Shown piece after piece: positions 1-5,299 of a stretch of DNA of 5,299 nucleotides (position 1 is the stretch's first letter; each line of letters opens with the position of its first letter). Location of the stretch: contig CABUDL010000014.1 of the NCBI GenBank assembly GCA_902490335.1, forward strand, positions 1-5,299, read 5' to 3'. The translations under genes were made by a program, and so were the position numbers. The notes under the pieces are model-generated. The model was not told the DNA's origin and did no database searches. It worked only from the letters and a program-made list of their open reading frames with translations. Source of the DNA: an uncultured Clostridium sp. Lineage in GTDB: Bacteria; Bacillota; Clostridia; Oscillospirales; Ruminococcaceae.

Positions 1-292
1 GGCTGGGCAGAAAGTGAATAAGAAAGGTGTGAAGCATCCTGCTGCTTCACGGTTGGCATAAGGCGGTCGGACGGAGCAAGGGCTGGGCAGAAAGTGAATA
101 AGAAAGATGTGAAGCATCCTGCTGCTTGACGGTTGGCATAAGGCGGTCGGACGAAGCAAAGGCTGGGCAGAAAGTGAATAAGAAAGGTGTGAAGCATCCT
201 GCTGCTTGACGGTTGGCACAAAGCGGTCGGACGAAGCAAAGGTTGGGCAGAGAGCGACGGCGAGTAGGAAAGATGTGAAGCATCCTGCTGCT
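1..292. repeat. 80-bp tandem repeat array, about 3.6 copies, open at the left edge
   Basis: Three full units lie at 1-80, 81-160 and 161-240, each beginning GGCTGGGCAG. A fourth, more diverged and truncated unit lies at 241-292; it has a ~6-bp insertion and stops after CATCCTGCTGCT. Units 1 and 2 differ at only four positions, and units 2 and 3 at three. Each unit contains a short inverted repeat, GTGAAGCA then TGCTTSAC, separated by TCCTGC. The pairing is perfect in unit 1 (27-48 region) and carries one G-G mismatch in units 2 and 3. The period of 80 is not a multiple of three, so any reading frame shifts from unit to unit, and no plausible gene spans it. The copies touch without unique spacers, so it is not CRISPR. 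It may continue to the left of the window. Function unknown. Confidence 0.93.
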
Positions 293-301
293 GATACATG
301 A

Positions 302-349
302 GAAATGACCCTGCCGGATTGGAAATTTTCAATCCGGCAGGGTCATTTT
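302..349 (-). terminator. Long near-perfect hairpin, terminator of the FliB-family gene
   Basis: Arms 303-321 and 330-348 are exact 19-bp reverse complements (arm core TGACCCTGCCGGATTG). They enclose an 8-base loop, GAAATTTT, that can itself pair further. The hairpin begins 13 nt after the stop codon of the leftward gene ending at 362. The run of T after the stem is short on both strands (ATTTCTC leftward, ATTTTGTG rightward), so it could act in either direction with moderate strength. Assignment to the leftward gene rests on position. Confidence 0.8.
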
Positions 350-361
350 GTGTTGGGAAGA

Positions 362-1483
362 TTAAAAGAGAAAGGCAGAAAGACAGGAGAGGGAGTCGAT
401 GGAAAGAAAGCCGCCCTGCTCATCGTGTTCCCAGGAGAGGTCGAGGAGGGTCTGGAGATTTTCTTCCGAATACTCCAATTCTTTGGAGATTGCTTTGATG
501 CAGTTGATGCGGCTGTTGGTCGGCGGTTCAACCGGCAGGTCGCTGCCTGACTCGCCGGGGAGAGCCAACCACAGCAGTCGACAGAGGAGGGTGAAGAGGA
601 CCGCAAATTTGGTGCGGGAGAGACAATCAGCATCCCAGACTGATTTGAGCAGGTAGCGGTAGAGGGTGTAGCTGCACAGATTTTGAAAGGGCAGCTGCTC
701 CGAGAGCGGAAGAACCTCCGGCAGATTTTGTGCCAGCTTGCACAGGCGATTCGTCCAGCGCGGGTCGATTGGCTCAAGGGAAGCCAGAAATTCCAGCAGG
801 TCGGAGAGAAGCATCGCCGGTGAATCGGTAAAATCACAGGGAGAGGAAAACAGCTGCGCGGGGATTTCCTGCGAGAGGGCGGTCAGGGAAGGAAAATCGG
901 CAAAATCGAGCGCCTGCTGGACTGCATCGGCATAGCGCAGGAGAGTTTGCAGGCGGGCGGAAAAGGAAAGGTCGGTATTTTTTAAAAGGGAGAACATCTG
1001 CTGGCGAACCGAAAGCATCGCAGGAAGAAGGGCAGAGTCGAAGGGTTGCTCGTCTGCCGGTTCGTCGATGGTGCGTGACAAAAAGGAAAGCTCGCCGCTT
1101 TCCAGCAGCAGACGGACGGCTTCCTCACAACAAAGACCAAGCCCGCTTTCCTTATAATCGCCGAACCACTCGTGAAAGCGCGGATGCTGGTCGCAGATTT
1201 CGCACAGCGCCTGTTCTCCGAGGTGGATATAGATTTCACACAGGTTGTCCTGATTTAAAAAGGGACAGCGGTCATTCGCTTTCAGCAGGAAATGGGCAGG
1301 GGATTCCCAGCAGATTTTTTGAGAAAGCTGGTGGGAGAAGGGGTCGCCGTCGGCGATGCAGCTGCGGTAGTAGTCGGCGGTGTTGGGGTCGATGTCGATT
1401 TCCCAGCCGATACAGCAGCTGTCCGAGCAGCGGGAAGCGATACACGCAAAATCAGGATAAAAGTGGGGAATCAGCTGTTTCAT
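362..1483 (-). CDS. fliB: FliB-family protein (flagellin lysine-N-methylase-like)
   Basis: This 373-residue protein is recognised from its Cys-rich N-terminal third: C14, C19 and the C23-C24 pair in the stretch SRCSDSCCIGWEIDID; C73 and C82 in CPFLNQDNLC; C94 and C97 before HPR (100-102); and C118-C119 in GLCCEEAVRLLL. This is the signature of the FliB family. In Salmonella, FliB methylates surface lysines of flagellin and uses an iron-sulfur cluster bound by conserved cysteines. The C-terminal two thirds are helical and Leu-rich with few recognisable motifs. The ATG at 1481-1483 is supported by GGAGGT (1492-1497) 8 nt upstream. Length is normal for clostridial members. No flagellin or other flagellar gene is visible, and family members occur as isolated genes in many Clostridia, so the true substrate is uncertain. 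The family call is firm; the function is inferred from homology. Confidence 0.88.
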   Translation of the reverse strand: MKQLIPHFYPDFACIASRCSDSCCIGWEIDIDPNTADYYRSCIADGDPFSHQLSQKICWESPAHFLLKANDRCPFLNQDNLCEIYIHLGEQALCEICDQHPRFHEWFGDYKESGLGLCCEEAVRLLLESGELSFLSRTIDEPADEQPFDSALLPAMLSVRQQMFSLLKNTDLSFSARLQTLLRYADAVQQALDFADFPSLTALSQEIPAQLFSSPCDFTDSPAMLLSDLLEFLASLEPIDPRWTNRLCKLAQNLPEVLPLSEQLPFQNLCSYTLYRYLLKSVWDADCLSRTKFAVLFTLLCRLLWLALPGESGSDLPVEPPTNSRINCIKAISKELEYSEENLQTLLDLSWEHDEQGGFLSIDSLSCLSAFLF

Positions 1484-1589
1484 AAAGAGGTACCTCCGAG
1501 AAGAAATTTTTGAAAGGAATGCTGCTGTCGGGAAAAGAAAGCAGATGGCAGAGAGAAGGGAAGGGGAAGGCGGATGGATTCGACGGAGT

Positions 1590-1637
1590 TTTACCGATTA
1601 CTAACATTTTGGATGAGAGTTTAACCGGAGATTAACC
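1590..1637 (+). promoter_or_regulatory. Putative PhoP (Pho box) binding region upstream of phoA
   Basis: Two pairs of TTAACC-like hexamers are seen. TTTACC at 1590 and CTAACA at 1601 are exactly 11 bp apart; TTAACC at 1621 and an identical TTAACC at 1632 are also 11 bp apart. The PhoP site of Bacillus subtilis and relatives is built from TTHACA-type direct repeats with an 11-bp period, so sequence, spacing and position ahead of an alkaline phosphatase all agree. The two pairs are 20 bp apart (second to third hexamer) rather than the ideal 22. Regulation by phosphate starvation is inferred. No phoP/phoR genes are in view. Confidence 0.6.
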
Positions 1638-1669
1638 AAATCGTGGGAGCGCATTTTACACGAAATCGA

Positions 1670-1675
1670 TAAAAT
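1670..1675 (+). promoter_or_regulatory. Candidate -10 element (TAAAAT) of the phoA promoter
   Basis: TAAAAT lies 47 nt before the phoA start codon. The sequence 17 bp upstream of it (GAGCGC) does not resemble a -35 box, as expected for an activator-dependent promoter such as those of the Pho regulon. It would place transcription start near 1682, downstream of the in-frame ATG at 1681, which supports the later start codon for phoA. The gap from the TTAACC pair to this hexamer is about 32 bp, longer than usual for PhoP sites, so the exact -10 is uncertain. Confidence 0.4.
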
Positions 1676-1722
1676 AGGAGATGCACGAGCAAAGAAGAAA
1701 GAATCACGAAGGAGAGTGTACC

Positions 1723-3267
1723 ATGCAAATCAAAAAGGTATTTTCGAAAATTCTGGCAGCTTCCTTGGCAAGCGCCATGCTGATCAGCTGCGTTTCTGCG
1801 GCAGCTCCACAGAAAACCCTTTCCGATGCAGTCAGCAACAAAGGAAAGGTTACCACAACCGCTTCGGCAACAACCGGCAAAAAACCGAAATATGTCTTCA
1901 TGTTCATCGGAGACGGTATGAGCTACCCACAGTTTCAGGCAGCATCCGACTATCTGGGCGCAGTAGCCGACCAGGATAACGACGACATCCTCGATGGAAA
2001 CAAGCCGCTGAACTTTATGAACTTCCCGGTAGCAGGTTCGGCAGTGACCTATGACTCCACCTCTTTTTGCCCGGACTCTGCCTCTACTGCAACCTCCCTT
2101 TCCACCGGACACAAGACCTATTCCGGCACCATCAACATGGATGAGACCATGACAGTGAAATATGAAACCATTGCAGAAAAGCTGCACGACAAAGGTTATG
2201 ACATCGGTGTGGTCAGCTCGGTCAATCTGAACCATGCAACACCGGCAGCCTTTTATTGCCATCAGCCAAGCAGAAGCAACTACTATGCAATCGGTGAAGA
2301 GATGGTCGCTTCTGATTTTGATTACTTTGCAGGCGGCGCTCTGCTGGACCCACAGGGAAAAGAGGGCGACCAGGAGAGCATCTACGATAAAGCAGAAAAA
2401 GCCGGCTATAAAGTAGTAAAGACCCAGGCAGAGGCTGAAAAGGTATCGGCAAAGGATGAGAAGGTCGTTATCATCGGAGAAAAGCTGGCAGACAGCGATT
2501 CGATTTCCTATGAGAATGACAGAGCATCCGGCGAATGGGCGCTTGCCGACTATGTATCCAAGGGTATCGAAGTCCTCAGCGACAACGACAAAGGTTTCTT
2601 TATGATGGTAGAAGGCGGTAAAATCGACTGGGCTTGCCATGCAAACGATGCAGGCTCCACCATCAACGACACCATCGCTCTGGCAGATGCAGTGGACGAA
2701 GCGATCGAGTTTGCAAAGAAACATCCAGACGACACCCTGATTCTGGTTACCGGTGACCATGAAACCGGCGGTCTGACCATCGGTTATGCAGGCACCGACT
2801 ACGACACCTATCTGACCAACCTCTCCAACCAGAAAATCTCCTATGCAAAATTCGACAGCGATTATGTCAGCAAATATAAGGAAAATCAGACTCCTTTTGA
2901 AACCATGATGCAGGATGTAGAGAAGCTGTTCGGCTTAAAGCTCAAGGGCAGCGCAGACGACAAGCTGGTGCTGACCGACTATGAGGTTGGACTGCTGAAA
3001 ACAGCGTATGAGAAAACCCTGTCCGGTAAAAAAGCAGATTCCGACAATCAGAAGGAATATGTTCTGTACGGCAGCTATGAGCCGCTGTCGGTTACCATCA
3101 CCCACCTGCTCAACAACAAATCCGGTATCAATTTTAGCTCTTATGCACACACCGGTCTGCCGGTAGCGGTATTTGCAAAGGGCGCAGGTCAGGAAAAATT
3201 TGGCGGCTTCTATGACAACACACAGGTTTACCACAAGCTTGCCGACCTGATGGGCATTGACAAATAA
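1723..3267 (+). CDS. phoA: Secreted alkaline phosphatase
   Basis: A 514-residue alkaline phosphatase superfamily enzyme that hydrolyses phosphomonoesters outside the cytoplasmic membrane. Visible landmarks are metal-ligand D64 in FIGDGMS; nucleophile S119 in PDSASTAT followed by STGHKT; H171 and T173 in NHATP; E297, D302 and H306 in VEGGKIDWACHAND; D345-H346 in TGDHETGG; and H476 in AHTGLPV. The N-terminus is a Sec signal: KK at 4-5, then a hydrophobic stretch to about 22. LISC with C23 fits a lipobox, whereas VSA at 24-26 would fit signal peptidase I, so lipid anchoring or release is open. The ATG at 1723 is preferred over the in-frame ATG at 1681 because AAGGAG (1709-1714) sits 8 nt upstream and the signal peptide then starts properly. 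Upstream 11-bp-spaced repeats suggest PhoP control. It is followed by its own terminator. No catalytic residue appears lost. Confidence 0.96.
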   Translation: MQIKKVFSKILAASLASAMLISCVSAAAPQKTLSDAVSNKGKVTTTASATTGKKPKYVFMFIGDGMSYPQFQAASDYLGAVADQDNDDILDGNKPLNFMNFPVAGSAVTYDSTSFCPDSASTATSLSTGHKTYSGTINMDETMTVKYETIAEKLHDKGYDIGVVSSVNLNHATPAAFYCHQPSRSNYYAIGEEMVASDFDYFAGGALLDPQGKEGDQESIYDKAEKAGYKVVKTQAEAEKVSAKDEKVVIIGEKLADSDSISYENDRASGEWALADYVSKGIEVLSDNDKGFFMMVEGGKIDWACHANDAGSTINDTIALADAVDEAIEFAKKHPDDTLILVTGDHETGGLTIGYAGTDYDTYLTNLSNQKISYAKFDSDYVSKYKENQTPFETMMQDVEKLFGLKLKGSADDKLVLTDYEVGLLKTAYEKTLSGKKADSDNQKEYVLYGSYEPLSVTITHLLNNKSGINFSSYAHTGLPVAVFAKGAGQEKFGGFYDNTQVYHKLADLMGIDK

Positions 3268-3300
3268 GAAATCCCACACTCCCAAAAGTTTTCTAAAAAA

Positions 3301-3338
3301 GCAAAAAAGCGGACGGGTATTCCCCGCCGCTTTTTTGC
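3301..3338 (+). terminator. Intrinsic terminator after phoA
   Basis: GCAAAAAAGCGG (3301-3312) pairs exactly with CCGCTTTTTTGC (3327-3338). The stem is extended inward past a bulged A by CGGG with CCCG, around a TATTC loop. A run of six T (3331-3336) follows the GC-rich core. It starts 33 nt after the phoA stop codon and lies before the next same-strand gene, so it should end or attenuate phoA transcription. Confidence 0.9.
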
Positions 3339-3383
3339 AGTAAAGGCTTTGACAGCTGCATCTGAATAGGAAAGGAACATCAT

Positions 3384-4547
3384 ATGAAAGCCGCTCTGAA
3401 AGCAATGTTCACAAAGGAAAAGATACAATATCACGCGCCGGTATGGGTCTGCCTGCTGTTTATTGCATGGCTGGCGATTTTGCCGACCGGTTACCAGGAA
3501 ATTTACCGCGAGGCAGAACAGTGTGTTGCAAAGGTCATCCAAACCGATGAAAGCAAAATCATCGACACCGGTCTGGTGCGCTCAGGGGAGCAGCGATGTC
3601 AGCTGGAAATTGTCAGCGGCAAATTTAAAGGCAGGACTGCCGAAGGGGTCAATATGCTCAACGGTTCGCTGGAACAGGACAAGCTGTTTAGCCAAGGAGA
3701 TCGTGCGCAGGTGGTGGTCAGCTACAACGCAGACGAAATTTTGATGGTGACGATGATCGACCATGACCGCATCCCGATGGAGCTGGTGATGGGCGCCATC
3801 TTTATCCTCTTTTTGATTCTGTTTGCGGGAAGGACCGGAGTGCGCGCGGTGCTCAGCTTCTTTTTGACCGTTCTTGCCATCTGGAAGCTGTTGGTTCCGC
3901 TGTATCTGAAGGGGTATAATCCGATTTGGACCGGACTGGTCTTTACCTTATTGCTGAGCGTGCTGATTATTGCGCTGGTTTATGGATTTGACCGCAGGTG
4001 TGCAAGCGCGGTATCGGGGACCTTTTTAGGAATTTTAGTTACCTGCCTGCTGGGTTCACTGTTTACCGATTTGTTCCAAATCCACGGGGCGGTGATGTCT
4101 TCCTCGGAAAGCCTGCTGTATGCCGGATACCAGGATTTAAATCTGACCCGCATTTTTATGGCATCCATTTTTATCGGAGCGTCCGGCGCTTTGATGGATT
4201 TATCGGTAGACATCACCTCCGCAGTGCATGAGGTGATTGAAAAACGCCCGGACATTGGCTGGAAGGAAGCGGTCCGCTCCGGGATGAACGTGGGACGCTC
4301 GGCGATGGGAACGATGACGACCACCCTGCTGCTGGCTTATTCGGGGGGATACATTGCCCTGCTGATGGTGTTTATGGCACAGGGCACACCGCTAATCAAT
4401 ATCTTAAACTATAAGCACGTGGCAGCGGAGATGGTGCATACCGTCATCGGGTCGTTTGGTCTGGTCACAGTGGCTCCCTTTACGGCACTGTGCGCCGGCG
4501 TGCTGTTGAGTCAAAAGAAAAAGGACATAGAAGAAAAGAAAGAATAG
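3384..4547 (+). CDS. YibE/F-family multi-pass membrane protein
   Basis: This 387-residue integral membrane protein matches the YibE/F family, whose biochemical role is not established. One membrane helix lies at about 17-35. An extracytoplasmic, beta-rich segment follows at roughly 36-128 (including GKFKGRTAEGVN and GDRAQVVVSYN). About seven further helices span 131 to 374, near 131-149, 150-172, 181-200, 207-230, 256-275, 311-333 and 350-374. The most characteristic segment is IFIGASGALMDLSVDITSA (262-280), which carries D272 and D276 and is followed by a soluble stretch with KRPDIGWKEAVRSGMNVGR. The C-terminus is short and highly charged (KKKDIEEKKE). The ATG at 3384 has AAAGGA (3371-3376) 7 nt upstream. 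It lies 116 bp after phoA with a terminator between; no convincing promoter of its own is seen, so it may depend on read-through. It converges on the rhodanese gene with 30 bp between the stops. Confidence 0.88.
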   Translation: MKAALKAMFTKEKIQYHAPVWVCLLFIAWLAILPTGYQEIYREAEQCVAKVIQTDESKIIDTGLVRSGEQRCQLEIVSGKFKGRTAEGVNMLNGSLEQDKLFSQGDRAQVVVSYNADEILMVTMIDHDRIPMELVMGAIFILFLILFAGRTGVRAVLSFFLTVLAIWKLLVPLYLKGYNPIWTGLVFTLLLSVLIIALVYGFDRRCASAVSGTFLGILVTCLLGSLFTDLFQIHGAVMSSSESLLYAGYQDLNLTRIFMASIFIGASGALMDLSVDITSAVHEVIEKRPDIGWKEAVRSGMNVGRSAMGTMTTTLLLAYSGGYIALLMVFMAQGTPLINILNYKHVAAEMVHTVIGSFGLVTVAPFTALCAGVLLSQKKKDIEEKKE

Positions 4548-4549
4548 GA

Positions 4550-4583
4550 TTTGATAAAGACTAAGCTTTGATAAAGATTAGGC
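4550..4583. repeat. 17-bp tandem duplication at a convergent gene junction
   Basis: TTTGATAAAGACTAAGC (4550-4566) is followed directly by TTTGATAAAGATTAGGC (4567-4583), with two differences. The second copy contains the stop codon (TAA on the minus strand, 4578-4580) and the last Ala codon of the rhodanese gene. The first copy begins just after the YibE/F stop. It looks like a slippage or tandem duplication of the 3' end of the rhodanese gene. No recognisable terminator hairpin sits in this junction. Confidence 0.8.
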
Positions 4584-4970
4584 TTCGATGTCGTATGGCC
4601 AGTCCATGATGCCGCCGAAGTCGTAGACGTGGGTATAGCCAAGCTTTGTCAGCAGGATACACGCCTTTTTGCTGCGTCTGCCGCTTTGGCAGTAGACCAG
4701 AATGGTGGCGTCCTTGTCGGGCAGACGTTCAGCGGTGGTTGCCGGACGGATGGTGGACAGAGGGAAAAGGATAGCATTGGCGATGTGTCCCTTGGCATAC
4801 TCGTCCGATTCGCGGACATCCAGGATGGTCAAGTCGGAGGACTGGTCCATCATCTCTTTTGCCTGCTGGGGGGAGAGCTGGGTGAAGGGGTCGCTGCCGC
4901 CGATGGGACAGGCGGTGATTCCGGTGGAGAGCAGCAGGGAAAGCAGGGCAAGTTTTTTCATCTTCATCAT
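4578..4970 (-). CDS. Exported rhodanese-domain protein, probable lipoprotein
   Basis: A 130-residue protein with one rhodanese domain (about 30-130). Hallmarks are LDVRESDEYAKGHI at 50-63 and the active-site loop VYCQSGRRS with catalytic C94 at the start of CQSGRRS, followed by the terminal GG-I-DWP stretch typical of the fold. Such domains carry a persulfide on the loop cysteine and move sulfur to acceptors such as cyanide or thiols; the real acceptor is unknown. The N-terminus is a short signal peptide (KK at 5-6, then LALLSLLLSTG) ending in ITAC with C21, a good lipobox, so the mature protein is probably anchored outside the membrane, as in the PspE-type exported rhodaneses. The first of three nearby ATGs (4968-4970) is chosen because AAAGGAG (4978-4984) is 7 nt upstream. 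It lies downstream of the tRNA-Arg terminator on the same strand and has no clear promoter. Confidence 0.9.
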   Translation of the reverse strand: MMKMKKLALLSLLLSTGITACPIGGSDPFTQLSPQQAKEMMDQSSDLTILDVRESDEYAKGHIANAILFPLSTIRPATTAERLPDKDATILVYCQSGRRSKKACILLTKLGYTHVYDFGGIMDWPYDIEA

Positions 4971-5016
4971 GTAAGTACTCCTTTATCGGTTGATTTTAAA
5001 AGAACAGGGATAAAAC

Positions 5017-5049
5017 AAAACGCACCTCACTTACAGTGAGGTGCGTTTT
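5017..5049 (-). terminator. Intrinsic terminator of the tRNA-Arg gene
   Basis: Arms 5017-5031 and 5035-5049 are exact 15-bp reverse complements around a 3-base loop (core CGCACCTCACT). On the minus strand the stem ends in TTTT, followed by GTTTTA. The hairpin starts immediately after the encoded CCA end of the tRNA. The opposite strand also has a five-T run, so it could work in both directions, but no rightward transcript ending here is evident. Confidence 0.88.
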
Positions 5050-5126
5050 TGGTACGCCCGATGCGATTCGAACGCACGACCTTCAGAGTCGGAGTCTGAC
5101 ACTCTATCCAACTGAGCTACGGGCGC
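5050..5126 (-). tRNA. tRNA-Arg, anticodon CCG
   Basis: On the minus strand the sequence folds as a full cloverleaf. Acceptor GCGCCCG pairs with CGGGCGT; the D-stem is GCTC/GAGT; the anticodon stem TCAGA/TCTGA encloses loop CTCCGAC with anticodon CCG (5090-5092), which reads codon CGG; the T-arm is GTGCG with loop TTCGAAT and CGCAT. The discriminator base is A (5053), and CCA is encoded (5050-5052). The first acceptor pair is G1-U72, and there are G-U pairs at the outer ends of the D and T stems. Body length is 74 nt, plus CCA. A terminator follows directly and a promoter precedes it. Confidence 0.96.
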
Positions 5127-5147
5127 ATATCTTGAATTGACTTATAT

Positions 5148-5176
5148 ATTATAACAGAAAGGAGCAAAAAAGTAAA
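5148..5176 (-). promoter_or_regulatory. Promoter of tRNA-Arg
   Basis: On the minus strand, TTTACT (5171-5176) and a consensus TATAAT (5148-5153) are separated by exactly 17 bp. The predicted transcription start lies about 15 nt ahead of the mature tRNA 5' end at 5126, leaving a short leader for RNase P to remove. Confidence 0.75.
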
Positions 5177-5252
5177 GAGGGAGCCGGAAAGGAATTGGAG
5201 GAGGAAGAATGACTGTAAAAAGGGAAGAAAAGGGGAAAAAGTAAGATTTTTC

Positions 5253-5289
5253 AAAAAAAGTCAAAAAAAGATGAAAAAAGGTGTTGACA
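5253..5289 (+). promoter_or_regulatory. Phased A-tracts and -35 box of a strong rightward promoter cut by the window edge
   Basis: A-tracts at 5253-5259, 5263-5269 and 5274-5279 are centred about 10 bp apart, the first two within an exact repeat of TCAAAAAAAG. They lead straight into a consensus TTGACA (5284-5289) in the context GTGTTGACAAAA. Helically phased A-tracts upstream of a perfect -35 resemble the UP-element arrangement of strong stable-RNA promoters in Firmicutes. The -10 box would fall near 5307, outside the window, so the gene it serves is unknown. Confidence 0.55.
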
Positions 5290-5299
5290 AAAGGAAGTT

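Noticed and set aside
47..283. Leftward open frame of 78 codons across the repeat array
   Set aside because: The 80-bp period shifts the frame in each unit, no ribosome binding site precedes the start, and the protein has no recognisable character; it is a by-product of the repeat.
1..292. CRISPR array, or integron attC-like cassette sites
   Set aside because: Units are contiguous, with no unique spacers between them. The GTTGGCA stretch does not match the GTTRRRY core site, and there are no cassettes between units.
1681..1722. Upstream in-frame ATG at 1681 as the phoA start
   Set aside because: It would put 14 charged residues before the signal peptide, has no ribosome binding site, and lies at or before the likely transcription start. 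The ATG at 1723 has AAGGAG 8 nt upstream.
1621..2760. Long leftward open frame of 379 codons opposite phoA
   Set aside because: It is the antisense of the alkaline phosphatase, whose catalytic motifs are intact. The antisense protein is a Cys- and Val-rich string with no recognisable domain.
3349..3354. TTGACA as a -35 box for the YibE/F gene
   Set aside because: The position 17 bp downstream reads AAGGAA, part of the ribosome binding region. No acceptable -10 lies at normal spacing.
4993..5021. Leftward promoter for the rhodanese gene (TAAAAT at 4993-4998)
   Set aside because: The matching -35 position reads GTTTTG on the minus strand and falls inside the tRNA terminator region; too weak to call.
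5050..5126. tRNA-Arg as an integration site of a mobile element
   Set aside because: No integrase, direct repeat of the tRNA 3' end, or other mobile gene is visible in the window.

Overview
The window looks like an ordinary chromosomal stretch from a Gram-positive, probably gut-associated member of the Clostridia (Oscillospiraceae/Ruminococcaceae-like). This placement is inferred from strong AGGAGG-type ribosome binding sites, intrinsic terminators with U-tracts, sigma-A-like promoters, intermediate GC content and the mix of families. No gene pins the species.

Layout, left to right. Positions 1-292 are non-coding and hold about 3.6 head-to-tail copies of an 80-bp tandem repeat that runs off the left edge. 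A long near-perfect hairpin (302-349) follows and terminates the leftward gene 362-1483, a Cys-rich protein of the FliB (flagellin lysine-N-methylase) family. A 239-bp divergent intergenic region then carries two pairs of 11-bp-spaced TTAACC-like half-sites resembling a PhoP box. These lie upstream of a secreted alkaline phosphatase (1723-3267, +), which ends at a good intrinsic terminator (3301-3338). A YibE/F-family membrane protein (3384-4547, +) follows in the same direction. It converges on a small secreted or lipid-anchored rhodanese-domain protein (4578-4970, -), and the junction contains a 17-bp tandem duplication. To the right is a leftward tRNA-Arg(CCG) gene with its own promoter and terminator. 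The last ~100 bases are A-rich, with phased A-tracts leading into a TTGACA box at the very edge, which looks like the start of a strong rightward promoter whose gene lies outside the window.

How the parts relate. The clearest biological link is the putative Pho box with the alkaline phosphatase: phosphate-starvation-controlled release of phosphate from organic phosphomonoesters outside the membrane. The YibE/F protein may receive read-through from phoA, but a terminator separates the two. The FliB-like protein, the rhodanese and the tRNA appear to be independent units. I found no mobile element, CRISPR array, defence system or clearly novel multi-gene system. The items most worth a second look are the 80-bp repeat array, the Pho-type control region, the FliB homologue with no flagellar gene beside it, and the A-tract promoter at the right edge.
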